Position numbers and translations under genes: made by a program. Source: Rhizophagus clarus (taxonomy: Eukaryota > Glomeromycota > Glomeromycetes > Glomerales > Glomeraceae). From it: 64,000 nt of DNA. The DNA is taken from the NCBI GenBank assembly GCA_015698045.1, contig BLAL01000012.1, positions 1,612,001 to 1,676,000 of the forward strand, given 5' to 3'. Below, in pieces: positions 10,705 through 21,330 of the stretch. How positions within the stretch are numbered: position 1 is the stretch's first letter; each line of letters opens with the position of its first letter. The notes beneath the pieces are model-generated. The model saw nothing but the letters and a program-made list of their open reading frames with translations, did no database searches and was not told where the DNA came from.

Positions 10705-13700
10705 CTAAGCCAATAACAGACGAATAGATACCATATTTTTTTCATTAAACTGATCACTAATCTGATTACTTGCAAGATTAACCTGATCACTTGTTGGACT
10801 AACCCGCTCACTTGCTAGACTAACCTGATCACTTGCTTGACTAGCCTGTTTACTGCACATATTTTTTAATCTTAAATGATGTTTAAGAATAGATGGATAG
10901 CAAAACTCTTTGAAGCAATACTGACAAGTTCGATCAGCTAGTTTTTTTTTACAGGTTTTGGCTCTTTTCCTACAGTAAAAACATTACGCTGAGATTTGTG
11001 AACAGATAGGGGGATGGTAATAGCCTTCCCATTTTGAGTTGCCTTGAATTCCCCCTTTACTAAGGGTTCCCATCATGCATGATACTGCCATTGAGTTCCA
11101 AGAATAAATAGGGATAGTTCTTTTCCATTATCATCATATTCTGTAGGAAAGACAGAGAATTCATCTGAAATGGTGTCTTTATTTTCTCCATCCTCAATAG
11201 TTACAGGAACACTATTAACTGTACCAAGAGAATGGAACTTACTTGCAACTCCATTAAGTCTATGAATCTTTTTCTTATCTATTTTTAGACCCAAATGCTT
11301 TGCAACATTTTCTGAGACTATTGACGAGTCTGATCCACTATCAATCATTGCATATGGTATAGTCACGCTCCCCACCTTACAGGAGATGGTCGCAACATTA
11401 TCAGCATTCTTTATTTGTAAAAAATTTATCTCTAAGGGCTTTGGCCAATATATGTGACTATTTTTTTTTGAGCCGATGCATAAGCCTTAATAGCATGATC
11501 TAACCGAATGCTTTCTGGTATAACATAGCTAGAAGAAGCAGTATTAATTTCCTTAATTTTAGATTCATTATCGGGAACTTGTAAAAGAGGCTTCTGCTCA
11601 CTATTTACTGCCTGCAATAATGGAAATAAGATGTCTTCAAATTTACTTGCAACAATTCTCCATGCTGATTCCCTTCTTTTAACCGTATCATTTGGCATAC
11701 TAGTATTTAAGCAATGGTCTTTTATTTTGGGAAATATCATATTAATAAATTTTGAAATTTCTATAAGAATCTCTCTAGGACAATGAGGGACTAATAATGC
11801 TATTGAAGATTTTAAGGCTATTTGAAACATATAATTTGCAGCTGTGTTTATATTGCTAGTATAAGATTTGGAAGTAGGGGACTTCTTGGTACTCTTTTTT
11901 ATTGGTACTCCACTTCGCACCACTCTTTTTTTAAAGCATAGCAATTTCGTGGTTCATCATCAATATGATTATCATTAATATATTCATCATCCTCTTCGAT
12001 TTCTTCTTCAGGATCTTCTTCTTCCAATATGTATTCTTTGAAGGAGTCTTCAGGATCTTCTTCCTCATCTTGGTATACATATTTAACTTTCTTAGTCCGC
12101 TTAAGTCTAGGACAATTAACTTTTGTATGACCAGCCTTTCCACATGCTGAGCAATTCCTGATTTGCTTAGCTTTTTGTACCACTTTTCTAATAACTTTCT
12201 TCGTGGCATATGCACTTCTGGGTGTAAAGAGACTCTTTCTAACATGTGCTGTTTGTCCTCCCAGTCTCTTTTTAAGTTCTTCATAAATAAAATTTTCTAA
12301 TGTAACATCATCTGTTGAATTTTAAAATCATCTTTTTGTGGTTGAGCTGTATAATTAACTGGAGCTATTGTATGAGCTTGTATTCTTTTGCCTGCACTTT
12401 CATGCCATATATTACGCAAGTCTGTAAAAAATGCAATGACTGTAGCAGGATTAGCAATTCTAACTCTCATTTCTAAATCAGAAGGCAATTGATTAAATAG
12501 ATAAGGTAAGGCATCAGCATCTGGCATTGCTTGCACTAGTAGTTTGATTTGTTTTTCATAACTATCTGGAGTATCTGTCTCTAAAAACTTTTCATTAACA
12601 AGAGCAAATATAGCACTTCAGTTAGTCCCTACCATAACTTCTCTATATTTTTCACGCAACCAATTTAGAAAAAGAGGTTAAGTATTAATAGCTGGATTAC
12701 CTGCTGCATAAGGATCATTGGAAGGAACAGGTGCAAATCTACCTGTCATCTTATTTATCATAACTTGACATCTTGCAGCGGCATTAAAGGCAGCAACGGC
12801 TAAGGGACATGCCATCTTATTTATATTTCTAAGCTTTTGATAATATACGTCTGGTGGTTCCTGTCCATCATAATTGGGTAATTGTGCAAATAATGGTGAT
12901 AATGTATGCATGACATCTTGTATTGTAGCCATGTTTCCTGGAGGATTGTTTTGTAAATTCAAAATAATTTGTCGTGAATTTAATTCCCTACCATTCCATT
13001 TTTGGTATTTAATATGCCCGATTGAATTCTGCTAAGTCGGCCTCAGCTTTGCGTCTCTAATTCATTAGCTGAAGGATGGCTTTTTCTCCTATTAATACAT
13101 TTATTCAGTTTTGTTTTCTTAAGGCTATTCTTTGACCATTAGTTTGCCTATCTTGAGCTATTTGCCACCAACGTTGACACTCATTTACCTCATTATTATA
13201 TGCTAAATTTAACAACTGAGTTCTTCGAAGACATTCATTTCTAACATTTGCCATAACATTCATAAGGTTATTTATCTGACCATAGGTAGTATTAAGCAGA
13301 CCATGAGTAGTAATAAGCTGCCCTTGTAAGTTAATAGCATCTTGAGCATGTCTTTGCATAAGTTCACGAGCAGTTGTTAATGAGATTCATATACCATTTA
13401 GTGTATTTTTGAGGTTAAATGATGTATCCCCATCAATATATGCTTCCACCCGATCTAGTGCTGTAGCGATATTTATTAAAATATCAGGTATGGCCATATT
13501 TTCTTTCTCTGGTCGTTCTTTTTCTTCAGAATGTTTATTAATAGATTTAGATAATTCTTGTATACGAGATTTAAGTTTATCTATTGTATCTTCTAGCTGG
13601 ATAATTCGATTATCTTGAATAACTAATGCCTCCTCTTTTAGCTCCAGGTGATCCTGACATTTTTTAAGTTTGCCTAGAATAACCTTACATTTATCCTTTA

Positions 13701-13869
13701 GCTGATTAACTTCTTCATCATAAGATTGTAGATTCTTTTCAAGATGAGAAATATATTGCTCACAGGCTTTAATTTCCTCTTCAAGTTTGCAGATTTTCTT
13801 TTGTACTAACTTTATCTCTAGATCAAAGTTGCTGTTTAGTTGTTTAAGATATGTCTGCTCAACTCCCAT
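10705..13869 (-). pseudogene. Gag / zinc-knuckle / retropepsin-like polyprotein, disrupted
   Basis: Read right to left, about 3.2 kb once encoded one protein or a tight set. Segments: a long coiled coil (13869-13387; KICKLEEEIKACEQ); a helical, Gln-rich part (13359-13105); a Gag-like core (12962-12297; PPDVYYQKLRNINKMA, then LPYLFNQLPSDLEMRVR); a CCHC knuckle CSACGKAGHTKVNC (about 12150) followed by an acidic run; a helical domain (11944-11432); a retropepsin-like region with IDSGSDSSIV (about 11340); and a C2HC finger beginning TCQYCFKEF with SDQV-LAS repeats ending at 10705. Breaks include in-frame TGA after 13387, 12608 and 11073, a TAA near 12675 and frameshifts at homopolymers near 11465 and 10950. 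Known: Gag packages nucleic acid and the protease matures Gag. No reverse transcriptase was found nearby. The genes around it are Polinton-type, so this is either captured cargo or part of the element's own virion-like machinery. Confidence 0.75.
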
Positions 13870-14993
13870 TGTTACCTATTATTTCTATAGATTCTGGTGA
13901 GGCTCGAAATCTTGATATTTCTATTGCTTTGAAAAAGATTTATTATCAGCCTATTGGTTATTATCGAAATGCTAAAAAATTACATGAAGCTTCTCTTAAA
14001 GCTGGATATGATTTTAGTTTAGACGAAGTGGGGGGCTGGCTTGAGAGACAGGCTGTACACCAAATACATAAGCCTCGTCCTAAATATATTCCTTGTGCAA
14101 GTTTTACCTCTATTACCACTCCCAATGAAGTCCACCAGGCAGATATTCTTTACATGCCTTATGATAAAGTAGGACGAATTACATATCTTTTTTGCCTCAA
14201 TATTGTGGACGTGGCTTCGAGATATAAAGTATCCATCCCTATTGGTGCATATAGTGTTAAGGATAGGCAGGGAATCTTAACTTCAAAGTCTATTGCTAGA
14301 GCTCTTAAAGAGAAATATGATGACCCTGAGTGTCCTCTTGTATGGCCGAAATTATTAATCACTGATAGGGGTTCTGAATTTAAGGGACAATGTGAGGTAC
14401 TTATGATGGAACATAATGTAAAAATTCAGAAGGCTAAATCTAAGCGTACTATGGGTATTATTGAAAGATATAATCGTACCTTGGTTGAAAAACTATTTCC
14501 TTCTCAGGATGCTTTTGATCTCTTGTCTTTGCATTTAAATGATCGTACTAGAGCTTGGGTGAAAAATTTGCCTTTAGTTGTTGAGAACATTAATAATTCT
14601 ATCACACGTCAGATAGGTATTTCTCCAGTTGAGGCTATTGAAAAAGAAGAGGTCTTTGCTAAGCCTTCTTATTCTCATAATGGTCTAATAGGTTTTGATG
14701 AAGAGAAGCTTTCTAGTAATGTTCTTGTTCGTTATTTACTTTATCCTGGTGATTTGGAGGGTGGAAGACGTCGTGCTGGTGATTTGAATTGGTCTCCTCA
14801 TATTTATCATATCCGTCAATCTATGGTACAAAAAAATAAGCCAGTCTTATACTGGCTGGAAGAAGTCCCCTTTGGGCTAATTGATAACGATGATTATATT
14901 CTCAAACGTCCTGAAAGATCTTTTGTTCAAGAAAAATTGATGGTTATTCCCTTTGATACTGAATTGCCTCCCCAGTGGGTCTTATCAAATTGA
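13851..14993 (+). CDS. Retroviral-type (rve) integrase of Polinton type
   Basis: An intact 380-residue frame. The catalytic triad is visible: D98 in HQADILYMP, D172 in ITDRGSEFKG and E205 in GIIERYNRTL, a D,D(32)E arrangement. The N-terminal part (about 27-78) fits the helical pre-domain of Polinton integrases. The C-terminal part (GGRRRAGDLNWSPHIYHIR, then PVLYWLEEVPFG) fits their SH3/chromo-like tail (family knowledge). It would join the element ends to target DNA in the nucleus. The start ATG at 13851 overlaps the divergent start of the coiled-coil frame (13869, minus) by 19 nt, so either the true start is a little downstream or the pair shares one promoter. It is the only large gene of the element without a stop or frameshift. 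Confidence 0.92.
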   Translation: MSAQLPLLPIISIDSGEARNLDISIALKKIYYQPIGYYRNAKKLHEASLKAGYDFSLDEVGGWLERQAVHQIHKPRPKYIPCASFTSITTPNEVHQADILYMPYDKVGRITYLFCLNIVDVASRYKVSIPIGAYSVKDRQGILTSKSIARALKEKYDDPECPLVWPKLLITDRGSEFKGQCEVLMMEHNVKIQKAKSKRTMGIIERYNRTLVEKLFPSQDAFDLLSLHLNDRTRAWVKNLPLVVENINNSITRQIGISPVEAIEKEEVFAKPSYSHNGLIGFDEEKLSSNVLVRYLLYPGDLEGGRRRAGDLNWSPHIYHIRQSMVQKNKPVLYWLEEVPFGLIDNDDYILKRPERSFVQEKLMVIPFDTELPPQWVLSN

Positions 14994-15368
14994 CGACAAG
15001 AAGTCTTCAGTTTCTTCATTAACCTGTTCTTCTGTATTGAAATAATCCTTAGCTAATTTATAATATAACTTATATAGGTCTATAACAGCATTGAGAATTT
15101 TTGGATCTTTTCCATACCAAGATTTGTAGTCATCCATGATTTGATGATACTTATCCTTAGTTGGGAACAATCTTTTTGCATTTTCTAGGATAAATTCATC
15201 AGGGTCTTCTGCCTGATGCAATTTCTTGACTCTTTCTTTATAGCTTTGCATGAATTTACCATCTTTTGGCCTTCTATAGTAGATGCCTGCCTTGACTACA
15301 TTTATTAATGCCTGTTCGATTTCTTGATATGTAGGTTTGGTATCAGTTAATTGAATTTGTGTACTCAT
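14985..15368 (-). CDS. 127-aa accessory protein of the element, unknown function
   Basis: An intact frame from ATG 15368, convergent with the integrase gene; the two overlap by 9 nt at their 3' ends. It is charged, rich in Lys, Tyr and Glu, and predicted mostly helical (LINVVKAGIYYRRPKDGKFM, then YHQIMDDYKSWYGKDPKILN). There is no membrane segment, zinc motif or recognised domain. Its open state beside the open integrase, in an otherwise decayed element, suggests it was kept longest or lies in the youngest part. A role in integration or regulation is only a guess from position. Confidence 0.7.
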   Translation of the reverse strand: MSTQIQLTDTKPTYQEIEQALINVVKAGIYYRRPKDGKFMQSYKERVKKLHQAEDPDEFILENAKRLFPTKDKYHQIMDDYKSWYGKDPKILNAVIDLYKLYYKLAKDYFNTEEQVNEETEDFLSSI

Positions 15369-15465
15369 TGTGTAAAAGTATTTGGTTTATTATATGTTAC
15401 TTATATAAACTTTTTATTTTAAATTATTATTTATTATTTAGTATAAGAAAAAAAATATTTACATT

Positions 15466-15720
15466 ATGTATGGTGAATATATTTGTCCATTTATTCGTTA
15501 CTATGGTGAAATTTGTGGAAGATCTTGCATGCGTGAAGATGGGTGCTCAATTCATTGGAAATATGTTCAAAAATTAGCTAATAAATAACATGTTCCTTGT
15601 AGTGAATGTGAAAGATTTACTAGATCATATTCTGGTCGATGTCCAGCTTATATAAAAGGGTTTTATGTCTCTAAATACTATCAGAGCTTGCGCTTTAGGG
15701 CTTTTCAGAATGTCAGCTAA
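15466..15720 (+). pseudogene. Small Cys-rich zinc-binding-type gene, broken by one stop
   Basis: The frame from ATG 15466 runs 84 codons to TAA 15718 with one internal TAA at 15586. Before the stop, Cys 7, 17, 21, 27 and His 30 lie in the pattern YICPFIRYYGEICGRSC...GCSIHW. After it, PCSECERF...GRCPAY adds three more. Regular Cys spacing on both sides of the stop argues that this was one small zinc-binding protein. Its last 61 nt lie inside the right TIR (15660-15794). No named family is assigned. It is too short and interrupted to be found by length alone. Confidence 0.6.
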
Positions 15721-15794
15721 GCTATTAAAATTTTGGTACCTTGCGCCAGAATTTTGGTATCCTTAATCTTTGTATACCCAAAAATTTTGGTACC
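15660..15794 (-). repeat. Right terminal inverted repeat of the Polinton-like element
   Basis: Reverse complement of 2365-2499 at the same length. It carries the same three GGTACCAAAATT-type motifs, ending at 15740, 15762 and 15794. Its inner part overlaps the 3' end of the small Cys-rich gene. Confidence 0.9.
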
Positions 15795-16546
15795 TCAGAG
15801 GTGAGACTTTTTTTTTCGTATAACTTTTTGTCTCAGTATTTTGGTAAAGAATTGGCTCTAGAATGATTTCCTGTATATCAAGAAATTATTGGTTTACTAG
15901 AATAGGTTCAATGGCCCTTTTGATTTACTTTCTATCATTCAAGATTTTGGTACCCTCCCTTTGGTCATGGTACCAAAATTTGATCTTTGTTTACAACTAT
16001 AAATCAGTTTTAGAATTAATTCTAGGATAACATAAAAATATGGTATGCAAATTATGCTTGACAGGGCCAAACGCTGAATACACTCAGACACTTCGATCCT
16101 CAGTGTTCAGCGTTCTCCTAAGGGGCAAGCAATATAGTATACTTTTTTTGTTATATTATTTGAGATTAAAAATCGGCTAGCGCGTTAACAAAGATGGTGA
16201 TCTCCTTTAACTTGAAAACTAAAAATTTGGATAAGAAGATATGTTAACAGGATTTGAGCCCCAGCCTGATTTAAAACTTAAATTCAATAACGTATTTCAA
16301 TATATTTCCTGGTCTTGAGAACAAATTTGGGGTTAAAAAAAGATTACATAAATTTCGTATATTGGGAAAGTAGCCGGGTGGATGCTACACATCTGTATTC
16401 CTATACAGTGAAATCTGTCCCAGGACTCCCATTTTGTTCTATATAGTATGGTTAACCAGATCCTATAGCTACATGTGCCATGGTGCATAAACTGGAATTT
16501 CAGATTTGGCTGGAATTATGAATTATGAAATTCCAAAAATTGCTTT
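15795..16546. other. Flank of the Polinton-like element, no gene seen
   Basis: No coding frame is supported. Two further copies of the terminal motif lie outside the TIR: ATTTTGGTACC at 15944-15954 and GGTACCAAAATTT at 15969-15981, in inverted orientation. An imperfect hairpin with arms AACGCTGAA/TTCAGCGTT spans 16070-16114. The rest is unremarkable AT-rich sequence. Confidence 0.6.
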
Positions 16547-17078
16547 AATTGACGATCCAGATAAGATCAGCACTCTTCAGCACTCTCATAAAATTAGATG
16601 ATTGTACAATATAAACTTATTTTTTACAATAATAGTGTATAACTTTTTTTTGCTTATTCCATTTTCTTGAATTTATTTGCATATAGGATATTATTCTTAC
16701 AGCATAGAAATTGGATTTCATAATTTTAGTATTTACCAATAGTGAAAAAAATGCAAAAAATTGTGGAATCTGTCCTACGAAAAAAATGCATCCGGAATTC
16801 ATGCTGAAATTGTCTGGAAAAATAAACAGACAATTTCCGGACATTTGTTAAAACCAGAAAATGTTCCAAAACATGCGCGTTTCTGGATGTTCAGAATATG
16901 CCCAGGTTCAAATTTGTTCAGAATTCTGAACAATCCAATTTTATCCCAGATGATCAGTAGGAATTTACCACTTCCTACATGATTAACCAAAGTTTTAATT
17001 AATATCATAAATAGTATTTTTGGCTGCTCTTCAATTTTACTTATTACGTCAGGGGGTGGTTATAAATATCAGTTTTGT

Positions 17079-20000
17079 ATGGCGTACCGTAGAAGTCAAA
17101 AGGTTGTTGTAAAAACAACAAGTTAGTTGTTGAAAATCAACAAGTAAGTTGTTGTAAATTAATAAGTTACTTGTTGATTTACAACAACTAACTTGTTGTA
17201 TTGATCGACATGGCGAGGTAACAAGTAACTTGTTGCTTTTTATGTCGATCACATTTTGATTTCCATTTATGGAAAATAATCCATATATATAGCGGATTAC
17301 TGATTAACTGGGTTATTCGATTATATCACTTCAAGATAAAATAAAATAGAATATTTGATGCTAGAAAATGAATGGGGTTTTGACATTTTTAGCTTTGTTG
17401 TTTAAAAAAAAAATGATTAAACAACTCAAAAACAATGCTTAAATTGTTTTTTATTAATCGATTAGAAAAAAATGGTTTTTTATTAAACGAATTAGGAAAA
17501 AAACGGTTTTTATACTAAATGGCAGAAAAATAGTCAAAATAATTTTTTTTTATTATACGTCTATAAAAAATTTTTTGTAAAAAGACAATTAACTGAATAT
17601 TACCATACCAGAATTCTTGTGTTAATGGAGAAATGGTAAATGCAGCTGCATATGTAGATAGTGTTTTATTCATGCTAAGAGGTACATAATGTTAAAGCAA
17701 TTAATAAAAAAAAGTTTTTTTTTTTTGTTAAAATGATTAATAATAAGTCATTTTTTGTTAAAAACGATTAATAAAAAAAAATCATCTTTTTTTAGTTAAA
17801 AACAAATAATAAAAAAAAATCATTTTTTTTAGTTAAAAACGAATAATAAAAAAAATCATCTTTTTTTAGTTAAAAACGAATAATAAAAAAAAATCATTTT
17901 TTTTTGTTAAAGACGATTAATAAAAAAAAATCAATTTTTTTTTCGTTAAGATGATTAATAAAAAAAATTGTTTTTTATTAAGATGATTAATAAAAATCTA
18001 TCGTTTTTTTATTAAGATGATTAATAAAAAAAAATTTATCATTTTTTTTTGTTAAGACAATTAATAAAAAACAATCATTTTTTTTTGTTAAGAAGATTAA
18101 TAAAAAAATCATTTTTTTTATTAAGACGAATATAAAAAATCATTTTTTTTATTAAGACGAATATAAAAAATCATTTTTTTTATTAAGACGAATATAAAAA
18201 ATCATTTTTTTTATTAAGACGAATATAAAAAATCATTTTTTTTATTAAGACGAATATAAAAAATCATTTTTTTTATTAAGACGAATATAAAAAATCATTT
18301 TTTTTATTAAGATGAATATAAAAAATCATTTTTTTTATTAAGACGAATATAAAAAATCATTTTTTTTGTTAAAATAATTAACAATTACTAATAAAAAAAA
18401 TCAAACGATTTTATCAACGCTTTTTTAAGCATTTAATTTAAAAAACATTTAAAAATTTTTCTTAAGAATTTAATTAAAAAATATTAAAAATGCTTTTTTA
18501 AGCGTTTAACTTAAAAAATGTTTTTTTAAGCATTTTAAAATTTTAAAAAAAATCGTTAAATAAAGTGTTTAATTAAAAAACACTAAAATATTTTTTTTTA
18601 ATACTTTTTAAGCGTTTAATAATAAAAAAAAATGTTAAAACTATCTTTTAACGTTTTTTTAGTAATATAAAATTAAATTGGCAAAAAAAGCCTTGGTTTT
18701 TTTGCATTATAAAAAAAATGGTTTGGCATTTTTTCGCATAAACTTCTGAAAAAAAAATACCAAAATGCTTTATTTAGTGTCAATATTTTTTTTTTTAATT
18801 TTAGGTTAAACGGGTAAATTGAATCAAACCTAATAGATCTGAAATTTTTTTAGTATTCTAAAGCTCACTAATTATACGCAAATTGCCCTAGTTACATTTT
18901 AAAAAAAACAATTTTTTTAATCATAACATTTACAAAAACGATGTTTTTATTCATTACATCTAAAAAATAATCTTTTTAATTAATTTTTTTATCGTTTATA
19001 ACTTAATTTTTATCGTTTATAACTTAAAAAAATCATTTTTTTTATCATTTATAACTAATAAAAATGATTTTTTTATCATTTATAACTAATAAAAAATGAT
19101 TTTTTCATTGTTTATAACTAAAAAAAATTGGTTTTTATATTGTTTAAATCTAAAAAAAAAATGATTTTTTAAATTAATTTAAATTTTTTTAAATCACTTT
19201 ACATAAAGAAAAAACAGATTTTAATCACTTAAAAAAAATGATTTTTTTAAAATCATTTTTACTTTAAAAATTTTTTCAATTGTTTAATTAATAAAAAATG
19301 ATTTTCACGATCTTTTTATTAAACATTCTAAAAAACTATTTTAATAAAAAAAATATTCTTTTTTTTTTGGTCATTTTAATGAAAAAGTGTTATTTTTAAA
19401 ATTAATTTAATAAAAAAAAGTCTTTTCAATTATTTAACAAAAAAGTACTATCTTGTAATGTTCTTTAAATTGTTTAATTATTTAATAAAATTTTTTTTAT
19501 AGTTTTCTTTATGTATGCGTGTTAAATATAATAAATTTATGCAACAATGCTATTATACATTATCCTTATTGTTATCTCCCTAATAGCCATTTAATGATGA
19601 TACAATGAAATAATTTTTTTTTTATATTGCCGTAACTATTCAATTTTCATGTTAATATTAACAAAAAAAAATAAAACAAAATAAAATATAATAAAATTAA
19701 TGGAATTGCAAAAAGAAAAATTTTTTTTGTCTCATTACAATGTTAAATATTGTAATTATAATAAGAAGTTAAAGTTTCTCTTTTAGTTTTATTTTGCTTT
19801 ATTCTACTCTATTATATTTTATTTTATCTTATAACGGGAGTGAAGTGATATAATCGAATAACCCAGTTAATCGGTAATACGCTATATATATGGATCATTT
19901 TCCATAAATGGAAATCAAAATGTGATCGACATAAAAAGCAACAAGTTACTTGTTACCTCGCCATGTTGATCAATACAACAAGTTAGTTGTTGTAAATCAA

Positions 20001-20095
20001 CAAGTAACTTATTAATTTACAACAACTTACTTGTTGATTTACAACAACTAACTTGTTGTTTTTACAACAACCTTTTGACTTTTACGGTACGCCAT
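17079..20095. mobile_element. Long-TIR non-coding element (3.0 kb) with 8-bp target duplication
   Basis: 254-bp TIRs (17079-17332 and 19842-20095) begin ATGGCGTACCGTAGAAGTC. A perfect 8-bp duplication AGTTTTGT flanks the element (17071-17078 and 20096-20103). The uninterrupted paralogue near 59240-59260 shows the corresponding continuous sequence. The TIRs are dominated by CAACAAGT/ACTTGTTG palindromes that would fold into serial hairpins. The interior is non-coding and consists of degenerate ATTAAxACGA...ATCATTTTTTTT repeats. An 8-bp duplication would fit hAT, P, Merlin or similar groups, or a Mutator-like group with a shortened duplication. No transposase remains. Confidence 0.85.
18120..18368. 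repeat. 31-bp tandem repeat inside the long-TIR element
   Basis: Eight near-identical copies of a 31-bp unit starting ATTAAGACGAATATAAAA and ending in a T-run. Degenerate relatives of the unit extend over roughly 17690-19450, so nearly all of the element's interior was made by repeat expansion. Confidence 0.9.
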
Positions 20096-20649
20096 AGTTT
20101 TGTGCTTTTTGCATTTTTTTAAAATTTAAAATTTTATATTCTTAGAAACATTGTCTAGAATTTGTCTGGAATTTTATTATGACCAGAATTGTTGGTTTTA
20201 TTTGTCCAGAATTTGTCTGGAATTTAAAATGTCCAGAATTTGTTTGGTTTATTTTGTCCAGAATTTGTCTGGAATTTAAAATGTCTGGAATTTGTTTGGT
20301 TTATCCTGTCCAGAATATGTCCGGAATATTTTATGTCTGGAATTTGTTTGGTTTATTTTGTCCAGAATATGTCTGGAATATTTTATGTCTGGAATTTGTT
20401 TGATTTATTTGTCCAGAATATGTTCGGAATATTTTATGTCTGGAATTTGTCAAGTTTATTTGTCTAGAATTTGTCCAGAAAATTTCATGTATAAAAAAAA
20501 CTGGGCATGCAAAAAATTCTGGACAGCAAAATAAATCAATTTCCTGGACATTTTCATGACAATTTTTGAAGCACCTGGACATTTTCCGGACATTTTTGTA
20601 GACATTTTTCGGACATTCTTTTTTCGTAGGGCTGACGTGCGTGCAATGC

Positions 20650-21330
20650 AAACACTTTTTTTTCAATAATAAATGTATAATTTTTTAGTTTATTCTTTTT
20701 ACTTAAGTATTTATGCATATGTGAAAAGATTTTACTGCACATAAATGAGTTTTCATAATTATAGTGTTTACTAATTATACAAAAATTGTGAAATAGAGTG
20801 GAATCTGATGTGCATGAAATATAAACTCTTTTTTCCCATTAATAAATGTATATTTTTTTTACCTTATTCTTTTTCCTTGAGATTTATTGCATGCATGACT
20901 TAATTTTTACTCTATAATAATAAATTTTGAAACTGTAATGTTCATGTATTTCTTGTTAATTATTTGTGTAATATAAACGTTTTGCTATATGAAGCATAAT
21001 TCTTTTGACAATAAATAAGCAAATATTTTAATTTATTATAATTTCTCAACATTTATTACATATATTGTAAGATTTTTAATACACCAAATGAGTTTTCATA
21101 ATTTTAGTGTTAACCAATTATATAAAAAGTAAAAAATAAGGCAAAAAATTGAAGTATATACAATGTAAACATTTTTTGCAATACTCTACATATGATTATT
21201 TTTAGCTTATACTTTTTCCTTGAGTATTTTTACATATATCACCTAATTTTTACTAATTCTAGATAAAATAAAATAATTTTAGTGTTTACTTATTTATTGC
21301 CAAACAGTTGCAAAATGTTGCCCCAAATTT
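20650..21330. repeat. Degenerate ~170-190-bp tandem repeat
   Basis: Three to four copies share AATAAATGTATA, TTATTCTTTTTCCTTGAG, TTTTCATAATTTTAGTGTTTAC and TGTGGAATC-type blocks. A further copy lies at 16617-16770, on the other side of the inserted element, so the element landed inside this array. No coding potential. Confidence 0.65.

Larger units (their letters stand above)
2365..15794. mobile_element. Polinton/Maverick-like DNA transposon with a retro-type Gag-protease module
   Basis: A 13.4-kb element bounded by 135-bp inverted repeats (2365-2499 and 15660-15794). Contents in order: a zinc-finger/protein-primed DNA polymerase B gene (plus, broken), a small membrane-anchored protein (plus), a broken polyprotein with coiled coil, Gag-like region, CCHC knuckle, retropepsin-like DSGS motif and C-terminal zinc finger (minus), a D,D,E integrase (plus, intact), a 127-aa protein (minus) and a small Cys-rich gene (plus, broken) running into the right TIR. 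PolB plus retroviral-type integrase plus long TIRs is the hallmark of Polintons (known). No packaging ATPase, Ulp1-like protease or jelly-roll capsid gene was recognised. Polintons usually give 6-bp target duplications; none is obvious here. The copy looks non-autonomous, though its integrase is open. Confidence 0.85.
16773..20632. mobile_element. CCCTACGAAAAAA-TIR element, copy 1, split by a later insertion
   Basis: The left end TCCTACGAAAAAAATGCATC and right end TTTTTTCGTAGGGC match the intact 804-bp copy at 58759-59562. The interior right arm (20170-20500) is a ~52-bp tandem array built on GTCCAGAATATGTCTGGAAT palindromes. The dinucleotide TG flanks both ends (16771-16772 and 20633-20634). 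A sister repeat at about 20803-20815 shows the empty site GTGGAATCTGATGTGC, which supports a 2-bp duplication; the left terminal base is ambiguous. Protein-like frames here (CPEFVW repeats) come only from the tandem array. Confidence 0.75.

Noticed and set aside
11965-12150. Phe/Ile-rich plus-strand frame
   Set aside because: Antisense shadow of the acidic run in the Gag-like polyprotein.
15359-15577. 72-residue hydrophobic plus-strand frame
   Set aside because: It overlaps the better-supported Cys-rich gene in another frame and lacks protein character.
20179-20666. Overlapping frames on both strands coding repeated CPEFVW or related peptides, also at 58716-59169
   Set aside because: They appear in all frames of the ~52-bp tandem array inside the CCCTACG element and shift between frames with the repeat; no selection for one frame.
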